From: Rhodospirillaceae bacterium
GTDB taxonomy: Bacteria; Pseudomonadota; Alphaproteobacteria; UBA6615
Direction of reading: 5' to 3'
Assembly (NCBI GenBank): GCA_002724635.1
Contig: PBPM01000028.1
Coordinates: forward strand, 1 to 32,824
DNA length: 32,824 nt
Position numbers and translations under genes: made by a program. Under the pieces are notes generated by a model, which was not told where the DNA came from, did no database searches, and saw nothing but the letters and a program-made list of their open reading frames with translations. Shown here in pieces: positions 24,578 through 32,355 of this stretch; positions within the stretch are counted from its first letter, which is position 1; every line of letters starts with the position of its first letter.

Positions 24578-25330
24578 TCAATCGGCCTTTTGGCCCGGGA
24601 GATGCGCGACAATGTACCAGCGCTCGGCGAGGCCGGGCAGGCTTTTCGATATGCAAGCATCCCAGCCGGGCCGTGTTTCGCTCCCTCGCACACGGCGAAG
24701 CAACCCGGGAACCCGGTCGAGTCCGGGACATAACAGAAACTGGGACAGCACGCCGTGAGGTTCCTGATGGCTGATCTCCAGGCCACAGGCCTCGATCAAC
24801 AGGCGTGCCTCCCGCGCGGTTTGGCCGTACACCCCGCCGAGCCCGCGTCGTTTGTAGTAGCGATGCCAATAGCGGATCGCGAGCGAGCGTGCACCGGCGA
24901 TATCGACGACCAGCGTCCCCTGTGGGCGGAGCGCACGGGCCATGGTTTTGATCGCGTCCGCTTGGGCCGATGGCGCGAGCAAAAGCAATGTCGAATAGCA
25001 ATAGATCAGGTCGAAGCTGTTTTTCGAGAAAGGTAGATCGGGCAGGGCGGCGGCGCAGGCGTGGACGGTGCCTAAAACGTCACGGGTCCGGCTCTGCCGT
25101 GCGAGTTCGTGTAGCATTCGCTCGCTCGGATCGACCGCGACGACCGTCAGAGGTTGCCGAGCGAGTTCAAGCGCGTGGCGGCCGGTCGCCGCGCCGACGT
25201 CTGCCACGATCCCGCGCTTCCGCGCATGGGCCTCGACGAGCGCCCATTTGCGCCTCTGGATATAATCCGTGCCGATATGGGTCGGATAGGACGCGGCCTC
25301 GCGGTCAAAATGGTCGGCGAGGTCCTTCAC
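24578..25330 (-). CDS. Class I SAM-dependent methyltransferase
   Basis: This 250-residue Rossmann-fold methyltransferase has motif I at about residues 43-50 (ADVGAATG), the acidic residue after strand 2 (VVAVDPSERML) and a YCYSTLLLLAPSAQA motif IV-like region. It is close to UbiE/ubiquinone-type families in look but sits in a glycan locus, so methylation of a sugar or lipid carrier is likelier. The GTG at 25330 overlaps the preceding gene's TGA (GTGA) and has GGAG 6 bases upstream. The longer frame to 25558 is antisense-like read-through of the neighbour and is rejected. Confidence 0.82.
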   Translation of the reverse strand: MKDLADHFDREAASYPTHIGTDYIQRRKWALVEAHARKRGIVADVGAATGRHALELARQPLTVVAVDPSERMLHELARQSRTRDVLGTVHACAAALPDLPFSKNSFDLIYCYSTLLLLAPSAQADAIKTMARALRPQGTLVVDIAGARSLAIRYWHRYYKRRGLGGVYGQTAREARLLIEACGLEISHQEPHGVLSQFLLCPGLDRVPGLLRRVRGSETRPGWDACISKSLPGLAERWYIVAHLPGQKAD

Positions 25331-26400
25331 GCGTCGCTCCGGTTTCCGTTGTTGCGCAGGGATCGCAGGAGGTCGAAGAACGCCGCTGTGCGGGGCCGCG
25401 GGACGAGTGTGCCGCGATGGTATGGCGCGAGGTCGCCGCCGAAGCCCTTCTTGAAATCGCTGATGCGCCGGTGTTTGCCGTCCGGCGCGCCGGGGAAGGC
25501 CTCGCCGCACTCGTAGTGTAGCAGGCCGTTTGCCGCGAACGAGCGGATCGCATGCCACTGCACAAGATCGTTTGCGCCGCTATGCAGTGCCTCCTTGTCA
25601 CTCGCCACGACCCAGTATAGTGCCGCTTTTTTGTATACGGCGAAGATATGGATGGCTATCACCCGGCCGTCAGGTGCGACCGCACAGAAGCCCGACGCAA
25701 GTCCTTGCGGGATGAAGTCCCCGAAGATCTTCCCAAAGTAGGCCTCGGGCTTTGCTGGAAGCTCGTTGCGTGCGGATGTCGCCCGGTGAAGCCTCAGGAA
25801 ATCGCCGAAATCGCGGTGTGCGATGTCCCGGACCGTGACGCCGCCGCGCTCGGCCTTGTTGACGGTCTTGCGTACGCGATGTTCCAGATTGCGCCAGAGC
25901 GCATCCTCGTCCCGGTCAGCGAGGCGCAGGATCCAGCTCTGAGTCGAGGCCTCGCGGCACCCCAGCATCACCAGCGGATTTACGCCGTTCCCCGAGAGCC
26001 GCGCGGGCGCCAGCGGCGCCATAGCAAGCTCGACGCGATAAGCGCCTTCACGCGCGGCCATGGTGGAAAGGCCTTCGCGTAATGCTTTCTCGACACGGGT
26101 GCGTTGGCGTGGCGAGAGACCGGGTGCGTAGGCCGGGCCGCCGGTGGATTCCAAGATCGCGCCGAGTTGCCGGACCGGCCGGCGCCCGAGCACGCGGCGC
26201 AGGGGTACAAGGGCGACCGGTTCGCTCGCGGCGGCGTCCATGAGCGCGAAACTGCAATCGCGCGTATCTGCCCAAGTCGCATATGCGTCGATCGCTTCCC
26301 AGCGATGCCAGATCCATGCCTCCGGAAACGCGTCCGCACATCGGTTCCAGCCTGTGGGCCCGACATCGGTGCGCGCTATGAGTTTTACGCTTGAGTTCAA
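25327..26400 (-). CDS. FemAB/GNAT-fold acyl- or aminoacyltransferase-like protein
   Basis: This 357-residue protein has two GNAT-like halves of the FemAB/BioF2-like type. It contains LEHRVRKTVNKAERGGVTV, FGDFLRLHRATSARNELPAKPEAYF, YWVVASDKEALHSGANDLVQW and, near the end, HRRISDFKKGFGGDLAPYHRG, a pattern of proteins found beside polysaccharide genes. In such loci it may add an acyl or aminoacyl group to a sugar; the substrate is unknown. The start chosen is TTG at 26400, because GAGAGG lies 6 bases upstream and the longer frame (to 26523) runs into the O-antigen ligase gene. It ends in a 4-base overlap with the methyltransferase start. Confidence 0.75.
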   Translation of the reverse strand: MNSSVKLIARTDVGPTGWNRCADAFPEAWIWHRWEAIDAYATWADTRDCSFALMDAAASEPVALVPLRRVLGRRPVRQLGAILESTGGPAYAPGLSPRQRTRVEKALREGLSTMAAREGAYRVELAMAPLAPARLSGNGVNPLVMLGCREASTQSWILRLADRDEDALWRNLEHRVRKTVNKAERGGVTVRDIAHRDFGDFLRLHRATSARNELPAKPEAYFGKIFGDFIPQGLASGFCAVAPDGRVIAIHIFAVYKKAALYWVVASDKEALHSGANDLVQWHAIRSFAANGLLHYECGEAFPGAPDGKHRRISDFKKGFGGDLAPYHRGTLVPRPRTAAFFDLLRSLRNNGNRSDA

Positions 26401-26422
26401 GATTACCCTCTCGGGTAGATAC

Positions 26423-27793
26423 TTACTCGCTTGCTCGCGATGCCGACAACCTAGCGCCAGCACCGAGAAGATAGACGAAGATGAAATGCGCCCAGTGATA
26501 TCGAAACACGGAGTTATCGACAACTTGGTGCACGAACAGCCCCATCAGTAGGGCGACGATGGCGATAACGGTTGGCGACATGGACGGGCCATGTCGGGTT
26601 GCGGCGAACACCGGCGAAAGCCAGGCGATCAGGACGAAAATAAGCCCAATGATTCCAGTCTCGATCAGCACTGACAGCGACACGGAATATGCGGACATGT
26701 TTAGGCCATGGGGGGCATAGACCATCTCCTCGGTCAGTCCGAAACCCTGGCCTGTACCCCAAGCCTTCCCAATGTTCTGTATTGCGATCCGCCATGCGTT
26801 TGAACGTTCGCGCAGTTCCAACACTTCCGTGTGCCTTAGATTGGCAACCTGATTAGCAATCCGCCATGCTTCGTACTTCTCGCCTGATTCCACGGCTTCC
26901 GCGTACTTTTCGCTCAATTCCGTGGTTTCTGCCGGACTGGATTGCGGATCGGAGCCGTTTGACCACGTAACGAAATAGAGTGCGAATGTCAGGGTGCAGA
27001 TCAGGAAAACCGAAAGCCGTGCGATTCGGGGGTGGCCCGTACGCAGGACGAGAACAAAAAACAAGCCGGCCACGACCATGATAAATGACGCTCGTGAGCC
27101 TGAGAGAAGCAGCAGGAAAACGACCAGTCCGGTAACCAGCGCAAACCCGATACCCTTTCGTCCGCGTATCGGTTGCGCCAATGCGGCCAGCGCTATTGTA
27201 GCGATGCCGGCAAACAGGCTCATGCTGTTGGGATTGGATGTCAGGCCGGAATAGCGCGGGATATAGAATCCGATCTCATACTGCCGTCCGCCCTCGGCGA
27301 CGCCGAACTTCCAACCGTTCAGATCGAGCAGGAAGTAGCGCAGCGCATTCTCGGGGATCGTTGTATCCCAGAAGGCGATCACGATGCCGGAAAACAGCCC
27401 CGAAGCGAGGACGATGGCTATCACAAGCGCGATCACCCAGCGGAATGTCTGTCGAGGTCGCGGATCCGCGGCGGCGAGCGCGCATATCGCGAGGCCCGGT
27501 ACAAAGACTATGAGCCAGCGTCGAAGCGCGGTAGTAGGGTCTTCGGCCCACAAAAGGCTTGCCGCGGCCCATGCCGCTACCAGAATCAAGGGCATGATGG
27601 CGTGTAAATTTGTCCTCAATTGAGCACGCAGCAAAACGGCGCCAACGGCCACCCCCAAGATCTGCAGGACGAGTATTGCTACAGGTGGCGAGGAGACGAA
27701 CCCATCCGCGTTGTAATAGCCTAGGAAGCCGGTCAGGCTCACCACCAGTGTGAACCGGAGGAAACCGCCGCCCCAAGTCTCGTCGCGGGTCAC
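26423..27793 (-). CDS. O-antigen polymerase/ligase family protein (Wzy/WaaL-like)
   Basis: This membrane protein of 456 residues has about ten or more helices and one large periplasmic loop around residues 280-345, rich in Glu, Ser and Asn (AETTELSEKYAEAVESGEKY). The Wzy_C region shows SGLTSNPNSMS, LLLSGSRASFIMVVAG and GTGQGFGLTEEMVY with APHGLNMSAYSV, whose histidine fits the conserved loop residue of ligases. It polymerises repeat units or ligates glycan to an acceptor; the sequence alone cannot separate the two. The GTG at 27793 overlaps the upstream gene's TGA (GTGA), with AAGGGG 10 bases before; the longer upstream frame is a shadow. Confidence 0.87.
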   Translation of the reverse strand: MTRDETWGGGFLRFTLVVSLTGFLGYYNADGFVSSPPVAILVLQILGVAVGAVLLRAQLRTNLHAIMPLILVAAWAAASLLWAEDPTTALRRWLIVFVPGLAICALAAADPRPRQTFRWVIALVIAIVLASGLFSGIVIAFWDTTIPENALRYFLLDLNGWKFGVAEGGRQYEIGFYIPRYSGLTSNPNSMSLFAGIATIALAALAQPIRGRKGIGFALVTGLVVFLLLLSGSRASFIMVVAGLFFVLVLRTGHPRIARLSVFLICTLTFALYFVTWSNGSDPQSSPAETTELSEKYAEAVESGEKYEAWRIANQVANLRHTEVLELRERSNAWRIAIQNIGKAWGTGQGFGLTEEMVYAPHGLNMSAYSVSLSVLIETGIIGLIFVLIAWLSPVFAATRHGPSMSPTVIAIVALLMGLFVHQVVDNSVFRYHWAHFIFVYLLGAGARLSASRASE

Positions 27794-29025
27794 GTGTCTT
27801 GTGCCCCTTCGGCAATGACCCGGTCCAAAACAGCGCGGAATTGCCGTCCGATATTGTCGATGCGGTATTCGTTGCGAACTGCGGCCGAAGACGCGGCCTG
27901 CCCGGCGGCGACCGTGCGAATGGCGTTGGCGAGCGTGGTTGCGATGGCCGCGATGTCGGCCGGGTCCACGGACCACCCGCCGACCCGCTCGATCAAGTCC
28001 TGAGTCGGTCCTTGCGGCGTTATCGCGAATAGCGGCCTTTGCGTGCCCAGATAGTCCACGATCTTGGAAGTCAGGAATATCGACCGACTAGGTGTTGGTG
28101 CATCACTGATGATCAGGATGTCGCAAGCCGCCATCCGATCGAGCGCGGCGGTGTGTGGCAGGATGCCCCCATGCGAAACATGATCGCTTGCGTCGCCAAA
28201 CTGTGCGAGCTCACGTTTGAATGCCTCGCCGCCGAGGCCGAATGTTTCTAGGCGGAAGTCGGGCAGCGTTTCGTCGACGGCCAGTCGGTCCACAGCCTCG
28301 AGCAGGTGGCGCGGGCTGCGTGGCCCGTAGAAGGTGCCGAAGATGCCTAGCCGTATCGGCCCGTCCTTTCGCTGTTGCGCTGATTGCGGATAGAGTTCCG
28401 GGTCAAATCCATGCGCGATCACATGGCTCTTGTCCGAGATATCCGGGTCGGGGTGGTGCGACTGAAAATGGTCGCGCATTTCAGCAGTCGGGAAGACCAG
28501 CGCATTCGCCTCGCGCAGTACGCTGTATTCGAGTGCCCGACTAAAGGCGGACAAGAGCGGTATTCTTCTATCATATGTTCCGCCGGACCAGGGATCCGAG
28601 AAGCACGCGATCCACGGGAGAGAGGGATGCCGTTTCTTGAGCTGGCGTCCTGCAGCGTGAACCGAGTGATACTGCGAGCGAGTGACGAGACAGTCATATG
28701 TCTTGGGACCCATTGCTTCCGCACGGGCGGCTGCGGCATTCGTCAGCAGCATGTAGCGGTCGGGCCTGAGGGGCAGGCGGGATATTTTTCCTAGGGCACG
28801 TAAAAACGTTCCGTCGATGCGTTCGATCCGGCCGAAGCGCTTCGCCACATAGTCGTCGAGACTATGGTCCGGTGGTTGTGGGAAGAGGCTGGCCCCCGCG
28901 GTCACCACGTCGACCGCGGCATCGGGGATAGCGGCCATCGTTTTCGACGTCACGAAGGCCTCCGGGCTGGCGACGGGCGGGAAGCAGTATCCCATGCAGA
29001 GGATGCGCATCGGGCCGTCACTCAT
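27790..29025 (-). CDS. Glycosyltransferase, GT-B fold
   Basis: This 411-residue cytoplasmic enzyme starts SDGPMRILCMGYCFPPVASPE, a typical first strand and loop of family 4-like enzymes. It continues with WIACFSDPWSGGTYD, LEYSVLREANALVFPT, RLGIFGTFYGPRSPRHLLEAV and, at the donor site, SIFLTSKIVDYLGTQRPLFAI, in the place of the usual EAxxxG motif. The ATG at 29025 overlaps the last 8 bases of the deacetylase gene; the frame open to 29103 is rejected. Its donor and linkage are not readable. It is second in the minus block. Confidence 0.83.
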   Translation of the reverse strand: MSDGPMRILCMGYCFPPVASPEAFVTSKTMAAIPDAAVDVVTAGASLFPQPPDHSLDDYVAKRFGRIERIDGTFLRALGKISRLPLRPDRYMLLTNAAAARAEAMGPKTYDCLVTRSQYHSVHAAGRQLKKRHPSLPWIACFSDPWSGGTYDRRIPLLSAFSRALEYSVLREANALVFPTAEMRDHFQSHHPDPDISDKSHVIAHGFDPELYPQSAQQRKDGPIRLGIFGTFYGPRSPRHLLEAVDRLAVDETLPDFRLETFGLGGEAFKRELAQFGDASDHVSHGGILPHTAALDRMAACDILIISDAPTPSRSIFLTSKIVDYLGTQRPLFAITPQGPTQDLIERVGGWSVDPADIAAIATTLANAIRTVAAGQAASSAAVRNEYRIDNIGRQFRAVLDRVIAEGAQDT

Positions 29026-29941
29026 GACCGGCTCCGGATAGCACCGACGTAAAGCCCGGTGCGGAATAGGGCGCGAACCGGCTAAGCAGGGTGATAACCG
29101 CATCGTCGCCCTCGATATCCGCGGGATCCAGATAGAGGTTGAGCAGCAGGGGTTGGCCGGCCTGCATCAGACCGAGATAGGCCTGCAGTTCGGCGCGCAG
29201 CCGATCCGTCGTGCCGGCGCCGTTGCGAACGAGCCCCCAACTGTCGAGGATTTGCCCCGGTTCACTGAGGCAGCCGCTGACCGGGAACTCTACGATACCG
29301 GCGCGCGAGAAGAAGGGGCCGTGGCGGAGAGCGAACAGGGGTCGGGTAGAGCTGGAATGGCGATAGCCGATGTCGGACAGATACTGCCACAGGGTTGCCA
29401 GATCGGCGGGGCGTTCGAAACTCGCGAAATGTGGCGTACGAAAACTTTCCGGCGTCTGGCCCAGAATGTCGTTGACAGCGTCGTGCCCGCGCCGAATGTC
29501 GCGCTTCCAGTCATCCGGATCCATCGCGCTGTAGAAGTAGGTCGAAGTTACGGCACCGGTGTTCGTGTCCAGCGCGGCATGGCGTCGGAACCCGTGGTTG
29601 AGGAAGACTCCGCCATCGTCGGCGATGGCGCGATAGCCCGTCGCGCCCGAATCGAGGACCTCGCCGGCCACGGCGTAAAGAGGCGATAGGCCGCCGGCCC
29701 GCAGGTGCGGGTGCAGGCGCTCGGCGGCAGCGCTGTCAGCATCGGTGTCGCAGTCGAAGGACAGCACGAACAGAGGCCCTCGCAGGCCTGCGCGGCGTGC
29801 GAGCGCGCTGGCCCGGCGTGCGGCACGTGCCGGGGCTAGGCGGCTGTATGCCCATGCCCAGGCAAGTCCTGGATCCTGTATCGCTCTGGAAATTTTGTTG
29901 AGCATAGGCCTGTATGCTTTGACGGCGGATGGCATCGGCAA
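29018..29941 (-). CDS. Polysaccharide deacetylase family protein (NodB-like)
   Basis: This carbohydrate esterase 4-type protein of about 307 residues would remove N- or O-acetyl groups from a sugar. Motif-like elements are LSFDCDTD at 60-67 (motif 1), NHGFRRHAALD with H116 and H121 (the H-x-x-x-x-H pair is one residue longer than the usual HxxxH), and FRTPHF near 168-172. I see no signal peptide or membrane anchor, so it may act inside the cell or through the complex. The start is uncertain: TTG 29941 or ATG 29935, neither with a ribosome site. It heads the minus block and diverges from the oxygenase gene across about 170 bases, where the block's promoter must lie. Confidence 0.78.
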   Translation of the reverse strand: MPMPSAVKAYRPMLNKISRAIQDPGLAWAWAYSRLAPARAARRASALARRAGLRGPLFVLSFDCDTDADSAAAERLHPHLRAGGLSPLYAVAGEVLDSGATGYRAIADDGGVFLNHGFRRHAALDTNTGAVTSTYFYSAMDPDDWKRDIRRGHDAVNDILGQTPESFRTPHFASFERPADLATLWQYLSDIGYRHSSSTRPLFALRHGPFFSRAGIVEFPVSGCLSEPGQILDSWGLVRNGAGTTDRLRAELQAYLGLMQAGQPLLLNLYLDPADIEGDDAVITLLSRFAPYSAPGFTSVLSGAGHE

Positions 29942-30112
29942 TGCGATGCGGGCAATGGGAATGATATTGGATTGATTGTACGCGATTCTGACTGTTGGCC
30001 GCGATGCCTTCGGATGCTTCGGTGAAGATGCCTCGTGGACTCCGGCACAACCTAAACTCTAGACTATTTTAGACCCGCGCGTCGGGCGGGGCACGGGATT
30101 GGAGATTTTACC

Positions 30113-30976
30113 ATGAATGGCCGGGAGGCGGATGTATCGCAGGCGCTCGAGATCGAGGCGGAGCTCAACTATCTGGTGGACACGAGCGAGACCCCGGTGT
30201 TTCGTCAAACCAAGAATGCAACTGATCTTGTCAGTCTCGGCGGTACGCGAAGGCCGCGCACGGTCACTATTCGAAACGCTCGGCCGACAGCGGAAGAATT
30301 TTCCCTCGACAAGCAAGGCTTCGCCTTTGCAACGCAGGTGACGAAGGTTACTGATTTCAATGACGATGCGCAGTTGTCCTCGATCTATACGCCGGAGATC
30401 GAGCGGCTGGTGGCCGAGATCGCCGGGGCCAGCGCGAGCGTGGTATTCGATCACACCCGGCGTTCGACACGGCCGTCGCATCGTGAGAAGTACGGGTCAC
30501 GTGATCCCGTTCCTGCGCCCCACAGCGACTATGACGACGCCTCCGCCCGACAACGCATGCATGATAAATTTGGCGACACGGCTGAAGAGCGCCTTCGGGG
30601 CCGGTTCGCCATCGTCAACGTTTGGCGCTCAATGTCGGGAACTATCGAGCAATGGCCGCTGACCATCTGTGATTCGCGCACCATCGACGAGGAATATCTG
30701 ATCTCGACCCAGCGGGAGGCGCCGATTCGCCCTGAGCCGTCCTTTGAGTACGCCCGTCCAAGTGCCACGCGCCATTCTGCTTACGATGGCAATCATCGCT
30801 GGTACTACTTCCCCCGAATGACCGGCGATGAAGTCGTGCTATTCAAGAACTACGATACGCGCGACGACGGCACGGCGCGCTTCGCGCTGCACTCGGCCTT
30901 CGAGGATCCCACGACGCCGGCTAACCCGGCGCCGCGGGAGACCATCGAGACCCGCGCATTTGCGTTCTACGACTAG
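30113..30976 (+). CDS. CmcJ/NvfI-family oxidoreductase (Fe(II)/2-oxoglutarate type)
   Basis: This 287-residue protein belongs to a family related to CmcJ (cephamycin), NvfI and gibberellin desaturases, which are non-haem iron oxygenases or related enzymes. Typical elements are FDHTRRSTRP, then PAPHSDY with a possible HxD metal pair H137/D139, RFAIVNVWRSMSGTIEQWPLT, CDSRTI, HRWYYFPRM with H228, DEVVLFKNYD, FALHSAFEDP and PRETIETRAFAFYD at the end. The substrate is unknown. The ATG at 30113 has GGAG 8 bases upstream. The crotonase gene follows after 24 bases, so the pair is probably one operon. It faces away from the glycan locus and need not be part of it. Confidence 0.85.
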   Translation: MNGREADVSQALEIEAELNYLVDTSETPVFRQTKNATDLVSLGGTRRPRTVTIRNARPTAEEFSLDKQGFAFATQVTKVTDFNDDAQLSSIYTPEIERLVAEIAGASASVVFDHTRRSTRPSHREKYGSRDPVPAPHSDYDDASARQRMHDKFGDTAEERLRGRFAIVNVWRSMSGTIEQWPLTICDSRTIDEEYLISTQREAPIRPEPSFEYARPSATRHSAYDGNHRWYYFPRMTGDEVVLFKNYDTRDDGTARFALHSAFEDPTTPANPAPRETIETRAFAFYD

Positions 30977-31000
30977 CCTTCCAGCTGAGGGAGACACCCC

Positions 31001-31771
31001 GTGTCGGACCCCGTCTTAACTGTTGAAGCGCCCAGCGATGACGTGCTGATTGTGCGTCTGAACCGCCCGCATAAGCGTAACGCATTGTCGTCCGAGCTGA
31101 AGCGCGAGCTTGCTGTGACGGCGCGGACACTCGAAGAGCGCACCGATATCGGCGCGGTTATACTGGCCGGCGCAGGCGGTGCCTTCTGCGCGGGCAACGA
31201 CCTGTCTGAGCCGGATTCCTTTGCGCAAGACATGCCCCTGGCGGAGGCTAGGCGGCACATCCGGCTGGGCCTCGAAATGTGCCGCGCTTGGGAATCCTTG
31301 CCGCAGCTGACGATCGCCGCGGTCGATCGGTTCGCGATCGGCGGGGGGGTCTCGCTCGCACTCGCCTGCGACTTTCGAATCCTCGGGACCGACGCGTGGG
31401 TGCGAGCACCTGAGGTCGATCTCGGGATCACCTATTCATGGGGAACGCTACCGCGCTTGGCACGCCTAGTTGGCCCGGCGCGCGCGAAGCTGATCGCGGG
31501 GCTCTGCCGGCGCATCGATGCGCCGACGGCACATACGTGGGGACTTTGCGAGGATGTCACGGACGATCCGTTGGCCGCGGCTTTGGCGATGGCGACGGAG
31601 ATAACCTCCAAGCCTCGGGTTGCTCAGCAGATGGTCAAGGAATCCGTGAACCGGTTTTTCGCAGGCCCTGATACCGCAACTCTCGAGCATGATCAGGTGC
31701 TTCTCAACATGACCGATCCGGACGCCCGGATCCGGCAGGCGGAAATACTAGACCGTTTGCGCGGTGCTTAG
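31001..31771 (+). CDS. Enoyl-CoA hydratase/isomerase family protein (crotonase)
   Basis: This 256-residue crotonase-fold enzyme acts on an acyl-CoA thioester. The oxyanion-hole regions are clear: GAGGAFCAGNDLSE and FAIGGGVSLALACDFR. In true hydratases the second motif reads GGGxEL; here a serine (GGGVSL) replaces that catalytic glutamate, while the other one (RAPEVDLG) is present. Isomerase, racemase, hydrolase or another crotonase activity is therefore likelier than plain hydration. The start is a GTG at 31001 with GAGGGAG just upstream. It follows the CmcJ-like gene by 24 bases. A bulged hairpin and TTTT at 31759-31798 may be a weak terminator. Confidence 0.88.
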   Translation: MSDPVLTVEAPSDDVLIVRLNRPHKRNALSSELKRELAVTARTLEERTDIGAVILAGAGGAFCAGNDLSEPDSFAQDMPLAEARRHIRLGLEMCRAWESLPQLTIAAVDRFAIGGGVSLALACDFRILGTDAWVRAPEVDLGITYSWGTLPRLARLVGPARAKLIAGLCRRIDAPTAHTWGLCEDVTDDPLAAALAMATEITSKPRVAQQMVKESVNRFFAGPDTATLEHDQVLLNMTDPDARIRQAEILDRLRGA

Positions 31772-32136
31772 CGTTCGCACCTAGGCCGCGCGGGTTTTGC
31801 TGACTTTCGCCATGCGCGTGCGACTGCGGTCCAATGCGCTCATGAGTCACGTCCCGTATGCACCACAACTCGACCCGGCTAGGCGCGGCGATCCGTATCT
31901 CGATATCCCGCGATCCGGGGGTACTATGATCAACTGGACTATGGTCCAGTATTACATCAAGCCCGACTACGAAGCGTCTGTGTTCGGCTAGGTCGCGGGC
32001 GGCCGTCTGACCCATTCGCGACTTCCTATACCGGAATCACGAATGCTTCCTCGCTACTGGAGAAGGTTTTCGTCGGCCTTCCTGCTTTTAGCCTCGATAC
32101 CGCGAGCGGGCATTTTCCGAAGGGGCGTGCCGTCAA

Positions 32137-32253
32137 CTAAATCATCTGTTCCTCGCGATTGCGCCACGTCGGCGACTTCGGCAGGCCGATGGGCTGGTAA
32201 TTTTCGAAGTTGATGCCCCATTGTCGTTTCCAGAGCACCCAGCGGAAATGGTT
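32137..32253 (-). pseudogene. C-terminal remnant of an unidentified protein gene
   Basis: The minus strand encodes 38 residues ending in a natural TAG at 32137-32139. They include HFRWVLWKRQWGINFENYQ and PIGLPKSPTWRNREEQ, which look like a genuine, Trp- and Arg-rich protein tail. An in-frame TAA (32254-32256) stands directly upstream, where the sequence turns AT-rich, so the rest of the gene has been lost. I do not recognise the family. Confidence 0.4.
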
Positions 32254-32340
32254 TTATCCAATATTTTTGTCAACACAGCTTCCATATATTCGGCAAATCC
32301 TTTAGACAAAAAAATAAAACACTTCAGATTTTTTTATCCA
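32252..32340 (+). repeat. Pair of 9-bp direct repeats around an AT-rich segment
   Basis: TTTTATCCA occurs at 32252-32260 and again at 32332-32340, flanking 71 bases of very AT-rich DNA. The left copy lies at the break point of the gene remnant. It may be a footprint of a lost insertion or a chance match. Confidence 0.3.
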
Positions 32341-32355
32341 TAGGGAGGGAATTCG

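Larger units (their letters stand above)
31772..32355. other. Gene-poor stretch with gene debris and an AT-rich leader
   Basis: No intact gene is visible. Short frames have coding-like composition but no family I recognise: plus 31797-31991 (HVPYAPQLDPARRGDPY, INWTMVQYYIKPDYE), a further plus frame from about 32010 to 32143 (SYTGITNASSLLEKV, FSLDTASGHFPKGRAVN), and a minus-strand C-terminal fragment at 32137-32253. From 32251 to 32340 the sequence turns strongly AT-rich; this is probably the promoter and leader of the solute-binding protein gene, though I could not place convincing -35 and -10 boxes. Confidence 0.5.

Noticed and set aside
24577-24786. Longer N-terminus for the flippase.
   Set aside because: It lies within the methyltransferase gene in another frame; the ATG at 24576 directly after that gene's stop fits the family.
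27794-27976. Longer N-terminus for the O-antigen polymerase/ligase.
   Set aside because: Arg/His-rich, low-complexity shadow of the upstream glycosyltransferase gene; the GTGA overlap start is better.
18717-30112. Attachment-site repeats for an integrated island at tRNA-Val.
   Set aside because: I looked for a copy of the tRNA 3' end near the right side of the glycan locus and saw none; no integrase is present.
31759-31798. Hairpin with TTTT after the crotonase gene as a Rho-independent terminator.
   Set aside because: The stem is bulged and the T run is only four bases; noted in the gene entry but not called.
32267-32331. Promoter boxes for the solute-binding protein gene (TTGTCA, TAGACA, TATATT).
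   Set aside because: None of the pairs has an acceptable spacer, so only the AT-rich leader is reported.
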